Assembly: GCA_016839515.1 (NCBI GenBank) | Contig: JAEOUE010000206.1 | Location: 1-41,147, forward strand | Reading direction: 5' to 3' | Source of the DNA: Candidatus Hodarchaeum mangrovi | GTDB taxonomy: Archaea > Asgardarchaeota > Heimdallarchaeia > Hodarchaeales > Hodarchaeaceae | Length of the DNA: 41,147 nt | Part shown: one piece after another, positions 27,514 through 35,253 of the stretch | How the letters are laid out: every line of letters starts with the position of its first letter | Numbering within the stretch: position 1 is the stretch's first letter | The notes under the pieces: generated by a model | What the model saw: only the letters and a program-made list of their open reading frames with translations | Told to the model about the DNA's origin: nothing | Database searches by the model: none | Program-made: the position numbers and the translations under genes

Positions 27514-27561
27514 GTCATACATCCTTTTAAAATGTCATACTTGTATGACATCATACTGTCA
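27514..27561. promoter_or_regulatory. Palindromic operator with additional half-sites in the divergent region
   Basis: TGTCATAC TT GTATGACA at 27533-27550 is a perfect 8-bp inverted repeat. GTCATAC recurs at 27514-27520 and a related ATCATAC lies at 27550-27556, so several half-sites are spread over 45 bp. The cluster lies between the ribbon-helix-helix-type gene (minus) and the radical SAM gene (plus), and it overlaps the start site predicted from the TATA box. Tandem short palindromes are usual targets of ribbon-helix-helix repressors. Confidence 0.65.
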
Positions 27562-27566
27562 AACAT

Positions 27567-27575
27567 GTTTATATG
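27567..27575 (-). promoter_or_regulatory. TATA box of the ribbon-helix-helix-type operon
   Basis: On the minus strand the sequence reads CATATAAAC, preceded by a TAAAA stretch. Transcription would begin about 25 bases downstream, near 27545, inside the palindrome. A repressor bound there would block initiation. Confidence 0.45.
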
Positions 27576-27664
27576 TTTTACTATATTCACTAAAAACTAG
27601 GTATTAAATAATAAATCTTAAATTCTTTTTTACACTGACTAGAAGCTTTTAAGGGAATTAAGAT

Positions 27665-28483
27665 TTGGTAAAAATTAGCAAACGAGAAGTTAAAGGAATA
27701 ATAACAAAAAGTAATATTCCTGGTGTGGATTATGTCATTAATCCTTATATAGGATGCTTTCATGGTTGTATTTATTGCTATGCTGAATTTATGATTCGAT
27801 TTTCAGGGCATAAAGGTGAAAAGTGGGGAGATTTTCTAGATATTAAAAAATTCGATTTAAGTCAAATAAAACCTCAAAAATATAATCATAATTCAATTTT
27901 ATTTAGCTCTGTGACTGATCCTTATCTTTCGCTTGAAAAAAAAGTTGAAAATACACATCAGATTTTAGAAAAGCTTCTTGGTACTCAGGCTAAGATAACG
28001 ATTTTGACAAAATCCAAATTCGTGACTCGTGACATTGCTCTATTTACTCAATTCTCTAATATTGAAGTAGGAGTCTCTATCTCAACTTTAGATGATGATT
28101 TTGCAAAACTAATTGAACCCAGAGCCTCCTCTCCCACTAGTCGTGTTTTAGCCCTTAAAGAGATACATAACGCAGGTATCCCAACTTATACTTTTATTTC
28201 TCCGATTTTTCCAGGAGTAACTGATTTCAAAACTATTATTGACGCGACTAAATATTTTACCGACCGATATATGTTTGAAAATCTCAATTTTCGTCCTCAT
28301 AACACTTCTCGGATTCTTAATCTAATTTCCGAGATCTATCCCCACCTAAAATTATTATATTCTGAACTGAAGACTGATAATTCGTATTGGACCCATCTAG
28401 AAGCAGAAATTATTCAACATTGTTCTAGAGAGAATTTAAAGTACCAAATAGCCTTTCATCATGGCGGGTTTTCTAAATCTTGA
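27665..28483 (+). CDS. Radical SAM protein, spore-photoproduct-lyase-like (SPL/Rv2578c-type) family
   Basis: The 272-residue protein carries the radical SAM cluster motif C31-F-H-G-C35-I-Y-C38 followed by YAEF, with the upstream NPYIGC typical of the SPL-like group. Later landmarks are SSVTDPYLSLEKK, TILTKSKFVTRD, VGVSISTLDDDF with the usual PRASSP/RVLALKEIHNAGI, and FISPIFPGVTD. These enzymes use a [4Fe-4S] cluster and S-adenosylmethionine to form a radical. Most members of this branch have no assigned substrate, and DNA photoproduct repair should not be assumed. TTG at 27665 is the start, with AAGGGA about 9 bases upstream. It is transcribed away from the ribbon-helix-helix-type operon across the operator cluster. 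Confidence 0.85.
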   Translation: MVKISKREVKGIITKSNIPGVDYVINPYIGCFHGCIYCYAEFMIRFSGHKGEKWGDFLDIKKFDLSQIKPQKYNHNSILFSSVTDPYLSLEKKVENTHQILEKLLGTQAKITILTKSKFVTRDIALFTQFSNIEVGVSISTLDDDFAKLIEPRASSPTSRVLALKEIHNAGIPTYTFISPIFPGVTDFKTIIDATKYFTDRYMFENLNFRPHNTSRILNLISEIYPHLKLLYSELKTDNSYWTHLEAEIIQHCSRENLKYQIAFHHGGFSKS

Positions 28484-28507
28484 TCGTAACATCGAATTAA
28501 GCCATTA

Positions 28508-29158
28508 TTATGATAGTAAAGGACCATAAAATTCGAGAAAAGCTTTAACCATATCATCAAATGGAAGATCAGCATAGACTCCCCGATCTTTAATATAATC
28601 GACGAATTGTCTTCCTTTAAGATCATAAGATTTAAAAATCGCGTCATTTGAACCTGTAAAATCACAAAGTGGAAAATCGTGCTTTATGCATAACGATGAC
28701 TCAAAGGAAGGAGTTAATTTATACCATTTATCCAGAAATACCTCGGCATATCCATGAAAGATAAATACATTGCTACCCCCCATAAGATCACGAAAATGCT
28801 GAGGACTCCGATGATTAATTATATCAGCAAAATGAAGGCGAGCTGGTATATCATTCGCTCGTAATAAAGCTACTAATAATATTGATTTTGGTATACAAAA
28901 ACCCCTTTGAGCCTCCAAAGTTGAACTGGCTTTGAATCCTGAAGGATTATCAATTTGAAAATCTTTTATGGTATAAGGGAAATTATCTCGTACAAATCTA
29001 AAAGTCTGTATAGCAAGATCCTTTTCCGAATTACTTGAGCTTTTTAGGTTATTTGCAAGAGCTCTTATTTTTTCTGAATCTGAATCAATAAAAAAAGTGG
29101 GTTTTAAATAAGCATCATTATTCATGGCATATCTATCCCTAATAGTCAGTGAAATCAT
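28508..29158 (-). CDS. Transglutaminase-like superfamily protein
   Basis: The 216-residue protein has the transglutaminase-like core. The catalytic cysteine lies in LEAQRGFCIPKS (C88), followed by a helix and ANDIPARLHFADI, and the histidine is in FIFHGYAEVFL (H135). The usual aspartate position after the tryptophan is WYKLTPSF, where D is replaced by T. The same change is typical of a subgroup that continues with SLC..F and later YDLKGRQFVDYIKDRG, as here. Members may be cysteine proteases or amidases, but none of this subgroup is assigned. No signal peptide is present. Start may be ATG 29158 or ATG 29125, which has AGGGAT upstream. Confidence 0.8.
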   Translation of the reverse strand: MISLTIRDRYAMNNDAYLKPTFFIDSDSEKIRALANNLKSSSNSEKDLAIQTFRFVRDNFPYTIKDFQIDNPSGFKASSTLEAQRGFCIPKSILLVALLRANDIPARLHFADIINHRSPQHFRDLMGGSNVFIFHGYAEVFLDKWYKLTPSFESSLCIKHDFPLCDFTGSNDAIFKSYDLKGRQFVDYIKDRGVYADLPFDDMVKAFLEFYGPLLS

Positions 29159-29270
29159 CAGATTTTGAGAATTTTTTATTTATTTCTATTATATTTAGTT
29201 TGAAGAAAATAAACATCAAGAGATACAATGTATTATCAGTGAAAAGAAGAATATAAGTCTGGTTTAATTG

Positions 29271-30008
29271 TTAGGAATATGTACGGTTAAAATCCTCATG
29301 GCTAGAACCAGAAATTCCACCTTGAAAATTCTTTGATTTTCCTTGAAATATTAGGTTTATACAAGTTATTAGTTGAAAAAATGTTGATACAAGAAAATAA
29401 TAAGCAAAAAAAATCATTATTGAGGCAAAAGAAGACCAAATAATCGAAAAAACAGCTGTTGGATAAGGTAAATTAATCAAGACACAAAGGTAAATCCAAA
29501 TCAAATAACCATCTGAGAATGCCCCGAGAGATGTTGGTAGAATGGGAAAAAGATTAGGAAAATCAGCTAATAAGCCAAAAATGAGATAATAACGTATCAA
29601 TACGAATAGATGAGATTTCTTATTCCTAGAAAAATAATAAAACCCAAATACAGCCAATAACAAGGTTAAAGACCCAGAAAACATTACTATAATAGAATTA
29701 AAGCAAATAGGGAGGCCGCTTGTTGTGAGCTGAGCAAAATTAAGGCTAAATTCATTAAGATTAATTTTAATTTGAGGATTAGAATTTGGTAAGAAGAATA
29801 GAGCTGAAAAATAATGACCTAACTCATGAACGAGAGTGAAAGGAAGGAAAAGTACATTTAATATCAATTTAAAGGATGGGATTATTTGACAAAACAAAAT
29901 AACTGCAAAACAAAATATTAAAAAAGGTTTTAAGGCATTAAAGAGCTGGGAACTGACTACATCTGAACTACCTGAGAAGGAATGATTTAGCTTTCGGTTC
30001 CACATCAT
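29271..30008 (-). CDS. M50-like membrane metalloprotease homologue
   Basis: A 245-residue membrane protein with about six hydrophobic segments. The zinc-site motif HELGH is at 61-65, inside FLPFTLVHELGHYFSALFF, the position expected in the first core helix of peptidase M50B-like proteins. A hydrophobic helix with FNSIIVMFSGSLTLLLAVFG follows. The second zinc ligand is less obvious; LLADFPNLFPILP and the later DGYLIW are possible. M50 proteins cut membrane-bound regulators or process transporters. Here no substrate is visible next to it. The neighbouring genes on the same strand are separated by over 100 bases, so it probably stands alone. Confidence 0.7.
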   Translation of the reverse strand: MMWNRKLNHSFSGSSDVVSSQLFNALKPFLIFCFAVILFCQIIPSFKLILNVLFLPFTLVHELGHYFSALFFLPNSNPQIKINLNEFSLNFAQLTTSGLPICFNSIIVMFSGSLTLLLAVFGFYYFSRNKKSHLFVLIRYYLIFGLLADFPNLFPILPTSLGAFSDGYLIWIYLCVLINLPYPTAVFSIIWSSFASIMIFFAYYFLVSTFFQLITCINLIFQGKSKNFQGGISGSSHEDFNRTYS

Positions 30009-30134
30009 TTATTAAATTGGAGGAAGTACCTAATAAATCCTTCTTAAAATTAAAAACTTTTAAAACATTTTTAAGACTTTTAACATTTAAAAATGAAAAA
30101 AGGTTTAAAATTATAATGAAAGTAAAAATCGTTT

Positions 30135-30170
30135 AAAAAAAAAGATCTAGAAGTACGCTTTGATACTTCT
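30135..30170 (-). terminator. Hairpin plus T-tract terminator of the cytochrome b operon
   Basis: AGAAGTA (30149-30155) pairs with TACTTCT (30164-30170) around an 8-base loop. Read on the minus strand, the hairpin is followed by AGATC and a run of nine T (30135-30143). It lies 54 bases after the stop of the cytochrome b gene. Confidence 0.55.
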
Positions 30171-30223
30171 TAAAAAAAGATTAGAGGAGGATATTTTATG
30201 TTATTTTAGTCGAACTTTGATTT

Positions 30224-30952
30224 TTAATCAACTAAAATACGTTCTTTGCCAGTAACCATACCCCGGAGTCGATTTCTATTTGCTGGAATAATAGCAAAAT
30301 AAAAATGAATTATAGTGGTTCCCAAGAAATAAAGATAAACTAAGAAATGAATAAATCGGATATCAAGGAAGAAGACCTCAAATGGAATTAAGAAAACCAA
30401 CAATAGACTCAAAAACATTGTTGATCCAGGGGAAACTTCTTCAGCGAGAGCAATCCCGGTAACACCCATGATAAAAATAGCCATTAAATTTGTGAGGGAT
30501 AATAGCTTTTGTGCAGGATGATATTTCATGATATATTCTTTCTTTTCAACAATATAATAATCGTAATGTGGATATTTTTCATCAGGAAGAATATTTAGAG
30601 CACAAAGAAGAATGATCCCTAGGTCTAAAAAATCTCGAGGAGTGGGAATTAAAGAATGAACTTCCTTTCCGAGAATAACAACAGATGTAAAGAAAATTAA
30701 GTCCCATACTCCGATAAATATTCCAAACATAAAATGTATTGACCGTGTGAAGATGTAATCACCGATGAAATACATTTGTAGAACAAGCTCTAATCCTGTA
30801 AAGAAGAATAAAAGCATTGTGAACACATGTACCCAATGATGCAATCTTTGAGCATTATTATATCTCTGAGCTATTATTACATTTGATGGAGAGGCTGCTT
30901 TTGACGAATCTTGTTTCTTCTCTTTTGCAGAATTAACATTAATTGTAGTCAT
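30224..30952 (-). CDS. Membrane cytochrome b subunit (FdnI/cytochrome b561-like)
   Basis: The 242-residue protein has about five to six membrane helices. Histidines placed as haem ligands are RLHHWVH (about 36-40), RSIHFMFG (about 73), RFIHFLVY (about 200) and TIIHFYFA (about 215). This is the di-haem b arrangement of formate dehydrogenase gamma and NiFe-hydrogenase cytochrome b subunits, which pass electrons between a quinone pool and an external enzyme. It follows the haem-binding protein gene by 36 bases and is followed by a hairpin/T-tract terminator. The long N-terminal leader before the first helix is charged and cytoplasmic. No catalytic molybdopterin or hydrogenase subunit is encoded nearby. 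Confidence 0.75.
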   Translation of the reverse strand: MTTINVNSAKEKKQDSSKAASPSNVIIAQRYNNAQRLHHWVHVFTMLLFFFTGLELVLQMYFIGDYIFTRSIHFMFGIFIGVWDLIFFTSVVILGKEVHSLIPTPRDFLDLGIILLCALNILPDEKYPHYDYYIVEKKEYIMKYHPAQKLLSLTNLMAIFIMGVTGIALAEEVSPGSTMFLSLLLVFLIPFEVFFLDIRFIHFLVYLYFLGTTIIHFYFAIIPANRNRLRGMVTGKERILVD

Positions 30953-30988
30953 AATTCATCACATTCATTATCAAAATTACTTTGCTAC

Positions 30989-31891
30989 TTATTTTTTCGT
31001 TGAAAATGTTTGGTTCCATCTTTCTTTAAGAGTTGGAGGTTTGAATGTAGCTGTTGTTACTCGATTATAATCGTGCTGTATCGGATTGGTGATTACACGA
31101 CGCATTAAATGGAAAATCACGAACCCTAAGACTCCGATTGGTGCTACTCCAATCAAAAGAAACTTCAATTGACTTAGATCTTGTACTTGGGGAATCTCGG
31201 GTATAATAACAGGATTAGTACTATTAGTATTATTATTATTTTCTTCTCCAACAGGATCAGTTCTTACTAGAAGATAATAAAATGTATGTTTTTTGATATG
31301 ACTGCCTTTTGAAGCAAATTGCATTATATTTATGCTTCCATTCTTAAATACTATATCGTAACCTTCAGTATCTTGTGTATTGAAGGGTCTGATTACTTCT
31401 ATGTAAACTTGGTTTTCGACAACAACACTTTCAAAATTCAGATCGTTTTTGTTATCATCAGATGGAATTACAGTTCCTACAAACTTTACATCTTTTGCTG
31501 TAACTTCAGATGTCTCTTGATTAATGTAAAATGTCCAACCATCATTTAAGTTCTTCATACAAGTAGAAGGATCAGGTTCAAACTCTACAGAGATCCAAGC
31601 TACATCAACTGAGCTAACAAATAAAGAAAATAAATGTGTTTCATTATTAGCAAACTTTACATAACCCCCATCTTTAAATTCAGATATATTTTGATATGTA
31701 TAAACAGATTCCCACTCAGATTCGATTTGACCGTCTGTTAAATTTAATTGAGAGATAACTGGAGCAATAAAACCATCCATTGTCTCTGAAGCTACAGCAG
31801 GACCACCTTGAATTAATGAAAAACCCATAAAACTAAGAAGAATAAGGCTAATCCCAGAAAATAGAGAACTAATAACTTTCTTTTTTCTCAT
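30989..31891 (-). CDS. Secreted haem-binding (ethylbenzene-dehydrogenase gamma-like) protein with C-terminal anchor
   Basis: The 300-residue protein has a signal peptide (residues 1-35, KKKVISSLFSGISLILLSFM). The external beta-sandwich domain (about 40-215) begins LNLTDGQIESEWESVYTY, which matches the DxxIDxxW opening of the EB_dh/DOMON-like haem b-binding gamma subunits. A polar Asn-rich linker, one helix near the C-terminus (about 245-266, LLIGVAPIGVLGFVIFHLM) and a basic tail follow. It would hold a haem on the outer face and exchange electrons with the membrane cytochrome b encoded next. A plain sugar-binding DOMON/CBM9 role cannot be ruled out. First gene of the two-gene unit, 717 bp downstream of the SufR-like regulator gene. 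Confidence 0.65.
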   Translation of the reverse strand: MRKKKVISSLFSGISLILLSFMGFSLIQGGPAVASETMDGFIAPVISQLNLTDGQIESEWESVYTYQNISEFKDGGYVKFANNETHLFSLFVSSVDVAWISVEFEPDPSTCMKNLNDGWTFYINQETSEVTAKDVKFVGTVIPSDDNKNDLNFESVVVENQVYIEVIRPFNTQDTEGYDIVFKNGSINIMQFASKGSHIKKHTFYYLLVRTDPVGEENNNNTNSTNPVIIPEIPQVQDLSQLKFLLIGVAPIGVLGFVIFHLMRRVITNPIQHDYNRVTTATFKPPTLKERWNQTFSTKK

Positions 31892-32607
31892 TTTTTTCCT
31901 CTCATTTTAATTGAAGAATTATTACCAAGCATCTTTAAAGAGGGGATCTTCTTTGAATTCGATTTCATAAGTTTCTATGATTGATAAATTCTGTTACTCA
32001 ATGTTAAGTTTTAATTACTGATAAAGGTCTATAATCGTTTCTTAAGTGTCTAAATGTATGGAGGAGATTTCTTTATTCTAGAAGTATCCCCTAGCTAAAG
32101 TCTGCTTGATGGTAATACTTCAGGTATAACACATTTCTTATTTATTTATTAATTTAATGAAATAAATGTTTAAACATTTTTTAATTAAAAAATTCAAAAG
32201 AGGAACACTAAAATCAAAATAATATTTCCATGAATAAGCCAATCTTCTTTCTACAGTTGATAAAATTTATCATTCATTTAAGATTGAAGAAGAGATAAAT
32301 AAAAGATATATTTCAGCATAAATTCTTTTATTTAAGGCTAAAATTCTGTTACAATCACTTATTCTTTAAACCTACGTTATCCTATAGGATTTTAATAATA
32401 CATATAATGTGTTAGAAATTTTTGATTTATGAGAAGTTTATGGACTTACAAGAAAATGAAACACACTGGATAAATCGAGGTGTAGACACTTTTTCTGATT
32501 GAATCTACCACATCTTGACAAAATTTTGATGAAAAATTTCATCATTATATAAAAAATAAATTGCAAAATGCTTTGAAAATACACATTTTCCTTAAATTTT
32601 GTTAATT
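31892..32607. other. 716-bp intergenic region with one palindrome
   Basis: AT-rich space between the SufR-like regulator and the secreted haem-binding protein, both on the minus strand. A perfect 16-bp palindrome, AAATGTTTAAACATTT, is at 32165-32180, but one such palindrome is expected by chance in this much AT-rich DNA. A 20-codon frame starts at 32440 and has no likeness to known proteins. No RNA gene seen. Confidence 0.4.
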
Positions 32608-33273
32608 TTAATCCTTCTTTACCCTATAAAGACAACACTCATCCCCATCTCTTATACATTTTGTTTTTTCGCACTTTTTGCCAATTAATTCCCTCATAAT
32701 CGTTTCATCAACTTTACACACTAAAGGATTCTCTTTTACTACCCCGTAAACAAGGCAATTGAAGTTTTGAATGTCATAAGAATCAGCTGTTTCTATTAAA
32801 GAAGGGTATTTTCCATATTCTCTCAAAATCTCTGTTACTGCTTTAATTCTTTCATCTAACGTTGCTTCTTCTGGATTTTTCCCTAAAATCTCTTTTAGAT
32901 AGGGCCGTATTTCTTCAGCTATTTCTTTACCCACATCTTCAAGTACATCCTGTGTAAGTTCGACTCCAAAGCGATTCTTTAGCTGAGTCAGCATTTTAAC
33001 AGTAAAGTCAACATAACTTTTTGGAAATTTCTCTAGGGCACTCTCATGCAAAGCGTAAACCATCGCAGGACGTCCAGTGGTACTTTTTCTTTGAGAACGT
33101 GTAACAAGACCCTCTTTTTCTAGGTTAACTAAATATTGTCTGGCAGCATTTATACTGATCTCAAGTTCATCCGCAATATCTTTTACAAGAACAGCTTTAT
33201 CAGGGGCATTTCTGTTAACTAAGAGAAATTGCAAAATTTTTTGACGAGAAGATAAAAACTCTTCACTTTCCAT
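32608..33273 (-). CDS. Winged-helix regulator with C-terminal cysteine cluster (SufR-like, COG2345 type)
   Basis: The 221-residue protein has an N-terminal winged helix (about 10-75): ILQFLLVNRNAPDKAVLVKD, then ELEISINAARQYLVNLEKEG and the wing RKSTTGRPAMVYALHE. A helical middle follows, and then a cysteine-rich end with C173, C186, C201, C206, C213 and C214. The spacing C-x12-C-x14-C and the sequence DGDECCLYRV resemble the SufR/COG2345 regulators, where the cysteines carry a [4Fe-4S] cluster that senses redox or iron. Divergent from the multihaem cytochrome gene across 444 bp holding a 19-bp palindrome, so control of the cytochrome genes is probable but inferred. Confidence 0.75.
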   Translation of the reverse strand: MESEEFLSSRQKILQFLLVNRNAPDKAVLVKDIADELEISINAARQYLVNLEKEGLVTRSQRKSTTGRPAMVYALHESALEKFPKSYVDFTVKMLTQLKNRFGVELTQDVLEDVGKEIAEEIRPYLKEILGKNPEEATLDERIKAVTEILREYGKYPSLIETADSYDIQNFNCLVYGVVKENPLVCKVDETIMRELIGKKCEKTKCIRDGDECCLYRVKKD

Positions 33274-33583
33274 AGGATTTTCACTATTGTATTGTTATTG
33301 AAAATTTTCTGACTAGTTATAATTATAAATCATTAATATATTTTTTCTATAATTTCAGAATAAAATGATATTTTATAAATTTTAATGTAATTTTTTTTTT
33401 AGCTCAGAAGAGAAGCTTAATGAATATGCATTTATCCTTTTTAGAGAAAAATATCGATAATATGCGAGGAGGGAACAAACTAAATTCAATATTGTTAACT
33501 GGTAATGAATTGTAATTAAAAAATAATTTTGCAAGTTTTGTAATTAAAAAGTTTTAAAAATTCCTAAAGTATTAAAATTAATT

Positions 33584-33602
33584 ATATGGTAATTTACCAT
33601 AT
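33584..33602. promoter_or_regulatory. Palindromic operator candidate between the SufR-like regulator and the multihaem cytochrome gene
   Basis: ATATGGTAA T TTACCATAT is a perfect 9-bp inverted repeat with a one-base centre, 116 bases before the cytochrome start. The G+C core (GGTAA/TTACC) makes it stand out from the AT-rich background. The rest of the 444-bp divergent region is AT-rich without other clear elements apart from the cytochrome promoter. Confidence 0.5.
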
Positions 33603-33667
33603 CTCAAATGTAAAGCTACGATTGTCGCAGAAACCATTGGACGATATACAAATCACCAAGAGGTAAC

Positions 33668-33714
33668 GCATAAATAAATCGTACTAAGTTAACTGAATAT
33701 TATGGCGGTAATAT
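33668..33714 (+). promoter_or_regulatory. Putative TATA box and ribosome binding site of the multihaem cytochrome gene
   Basis: GCATAAATAAA at 33668-33678 resembles an archaeal TATA box. GGCGG at 33703-33707 is a plausible ribosome binding site 10 bases before the ATG at 33718. Start site would be near 33697-33700. Confidence 0.35.
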
Positions 33715-33717
33715 TTT

Positions 33718-35025
33718 ATGAACGACCAAGAAGAAATTCTTCTCGTACAGAGTCGGTGGAATAGCAAACGGTTTTTCTTATTTTACTGGTTTGTAATTGC
33801 GTTTTTAGGAACAGGGTTTGCAATTGGACTAGGAACATCAGTATTAAGTCCTAAATATTCAATCTCTAGTACAGCTGCTCATCCCACCATTGACGAACCA
33901 TGGCATCCAGAAGACTGTACTCTCTGTCACTCTGAACAGGTAGAAAAATGGAATGAAACTGGCCATTCAGTAGCTGCTATTAAGGTTAATTCTACTCATG
34001 TAGAAATTGCTGGATCACGCAATGTTACACAGGAACAATTTGATAGTTCTTGTGGTCATTGTATGGCAACTGGATGGGATAATAGTACTGGAAGTGTAAC
34101 ATATTGGGATTATGGTGTAACATGTGCTTCATGTCATGTGACACCAGGTGAAACAGATCTCACAGCAGAAAACTGTGGACAATGTCACACGGGTTCAAAC
34201 CACCCTCAATACCCCGATTACAATATGAGTGCTCATGCTAGGTCTTATGATGACTTACTAGCATCAGGTCATGCATCAGATAGTTGTTTACATTGTATGA
34301 GTGGGCAAGGAACTTATACGGAAGGTTTGTCGCTTAATGACACTTTTTTGACTAGTGTTTCTTGTGCAACCTGCCATGATCCTCATGATGCAACTAATGA
34401 ACTACAGCTTCGAAAAGATGATATTACGGAACTCTGTGGTGAATGTCATGGAACATCATCACGGCACACAACTTATGAAATGTTCACTGACCCCAAGAAC
34501 AAACATAATTCATTAGATTGTACTGATTGTCATGGTTATGAATTACACGATAGTGAGGCATCTGTTAATCATACTTGGGTTGTTACAATTGATTCTTGTG
34601 CACAATGTCATACTGATAACGTAACCCGTTGGGCTAAGATAGAAGAGATCCAAGGAGACATTAGCACCCTACTCTCTGAATATGAAACTCAACTTACAAA
34701 TGTAACAGCGAAATTCAATGAAGCCAATAATACCTTTGGTTTAACCAACCCAAATGTTAATGAGTCATATATCCTTATTAATGAAGCAAAGGCCCTTGTT
34801 ACATTCGTTCAAAGTGATCAAAGTCTTGGATTCCATAACCCCAGTTTAGCTGAAGAAAAGGTCAAATTAGCCTTACTCAAACTTGATGAAGCATATGAGA
34901 AAGCAGTTAATGCTAGTAATACAAAACCAGGTGGTTTAACTCCAGGTTTTGAATTAATTAGTATACTAACCTCTCTAGGTCTTTTAGGGATTGTTTTTCT
35001 GATCCGTAAGAAAAAACAACACTAA
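33718..35025 (+). CDS. Extracellular multihaem c-type cytochrome with two CxxCM sites
   Basis: A 435-residue protein with an N-terminal helix (about 19-42) and an exterior carrying nine CxxC(H/M) sites. Seven are CxxCH: C67, C136, C153, C216, C240, C268 and C294. Two are CxxCM: CGHCM at C112 and CLHCM at C190, each in a place where octahaem-type cytochromes normally have CxxCH (before ATGW and SGQG). A coiled helical segment follows (about 300-400). The end GLTPGFELISILTSLGLLGI plus RKKKQH looks like a PGF-CTERM-type sorting or anchor signal. It probably carries electrons on the cell surface; no reductase active site can be assigned. Downstream are a terminator and, further on, CcmF for haem attachment. 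Confidence 0.85.
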   Translation: MNDQEEILLVQSRWNSKRFFLFYWFVIAFLGTGFAIGLGTSVLSPKYSISSTAAHPTIDEPWHPEDCTLCHSEQVEKWNETGHSVAAIKVNSTHVEIAGSRNVTQEQFDSSCGHCMATGWDNSTGSVTYWDYGVTCASCHVTPGETDLTAENCGQCHTGSNHPQYPDYNMSAHARSYDDLLASGHASDSCLHCMSGQGTYTEGLSLNDTFLTSVSCATCHDPHDATNELQLRKDDITELCGECHGTSSRHTTYEMFTDPKNKHNSLDCTDCHGYELHDSEASVNHTWVVTIDSCAQCHTDNVTRWAKIEEIQGDISTLLSEYETQLTNVTAKFNEANNTFGLTNPNVNESYILINEAKALVTFVQSDQSLGFHNPSLAEEKVKLALLKLDEAYEKAVNASNTKPGGLTPGFELISILTSLGLLGIVFLIRKKKQH

Positions 35026-35059
35026 ATGACTAAAAAACATACTTTCAATTCCATCATGA

Positions 35060-35106
35060 AGGTATTGAAAGCTAGCAATTCAGCTAGCATTCATACCTCT
35101 TTTTTT
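35060..35106 (+). terminator. Strong hairpin/T-tract terminator after the multihaem cytochrome gene
   Basis: AGGTAT (35060-35065) pairs with ATACCT (35093-35098) and GCTAGC (35071-35076) pairs with GCTAGC (35083-35088), forming a long stem with a small internal bulge and a 6-base loop. Seven T follow (35100-35106). It separates the cytochrome transcript from the next gene. Confidence 0.7.
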
Positions 35107-35253
35107 CAGCTGAAGGGGAGGATTTGCAGTATTATTTCTTATCCATTACCTAATATATAGATTAATTTAACTTTTAAGTATTTTTTCTTGGTCGTTCATG
35201 AAAATACCAATAAAATCCCAAAAAAATAGAGAATAATGTCGTTATAAGATAGG

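Noticed and set aside
27665..28483. Calling the radical SAM protein a DNA photoproduct repair enzyme
   Set aside because: The cluster motif and family resemblance are clear, but this branch of SPL-like proteins has no proven DNA repair role and no UV-repair neighbours are present.
28459..28665. Reverse-strand frame overlapping the transglutaminase-like gene
   Set aside because: Shadow of the real gene in another frame, with no family likeness.
30030..30120. Repeated CTTTTAA / ACATTT words suggesting a short direct repeat
   Set aside because: Units differ in length and sequence; it is AT-rich simple sequence rather than a repeat array, and no CRISPR-like spacing is present.
32165..32180. Perfect 16-bp palindrome AAATGTTTAAACATTT
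   Set aside because: All but two base pairs are A/T; one or more such palindromes are expected by chance in 41 kb of this composition.
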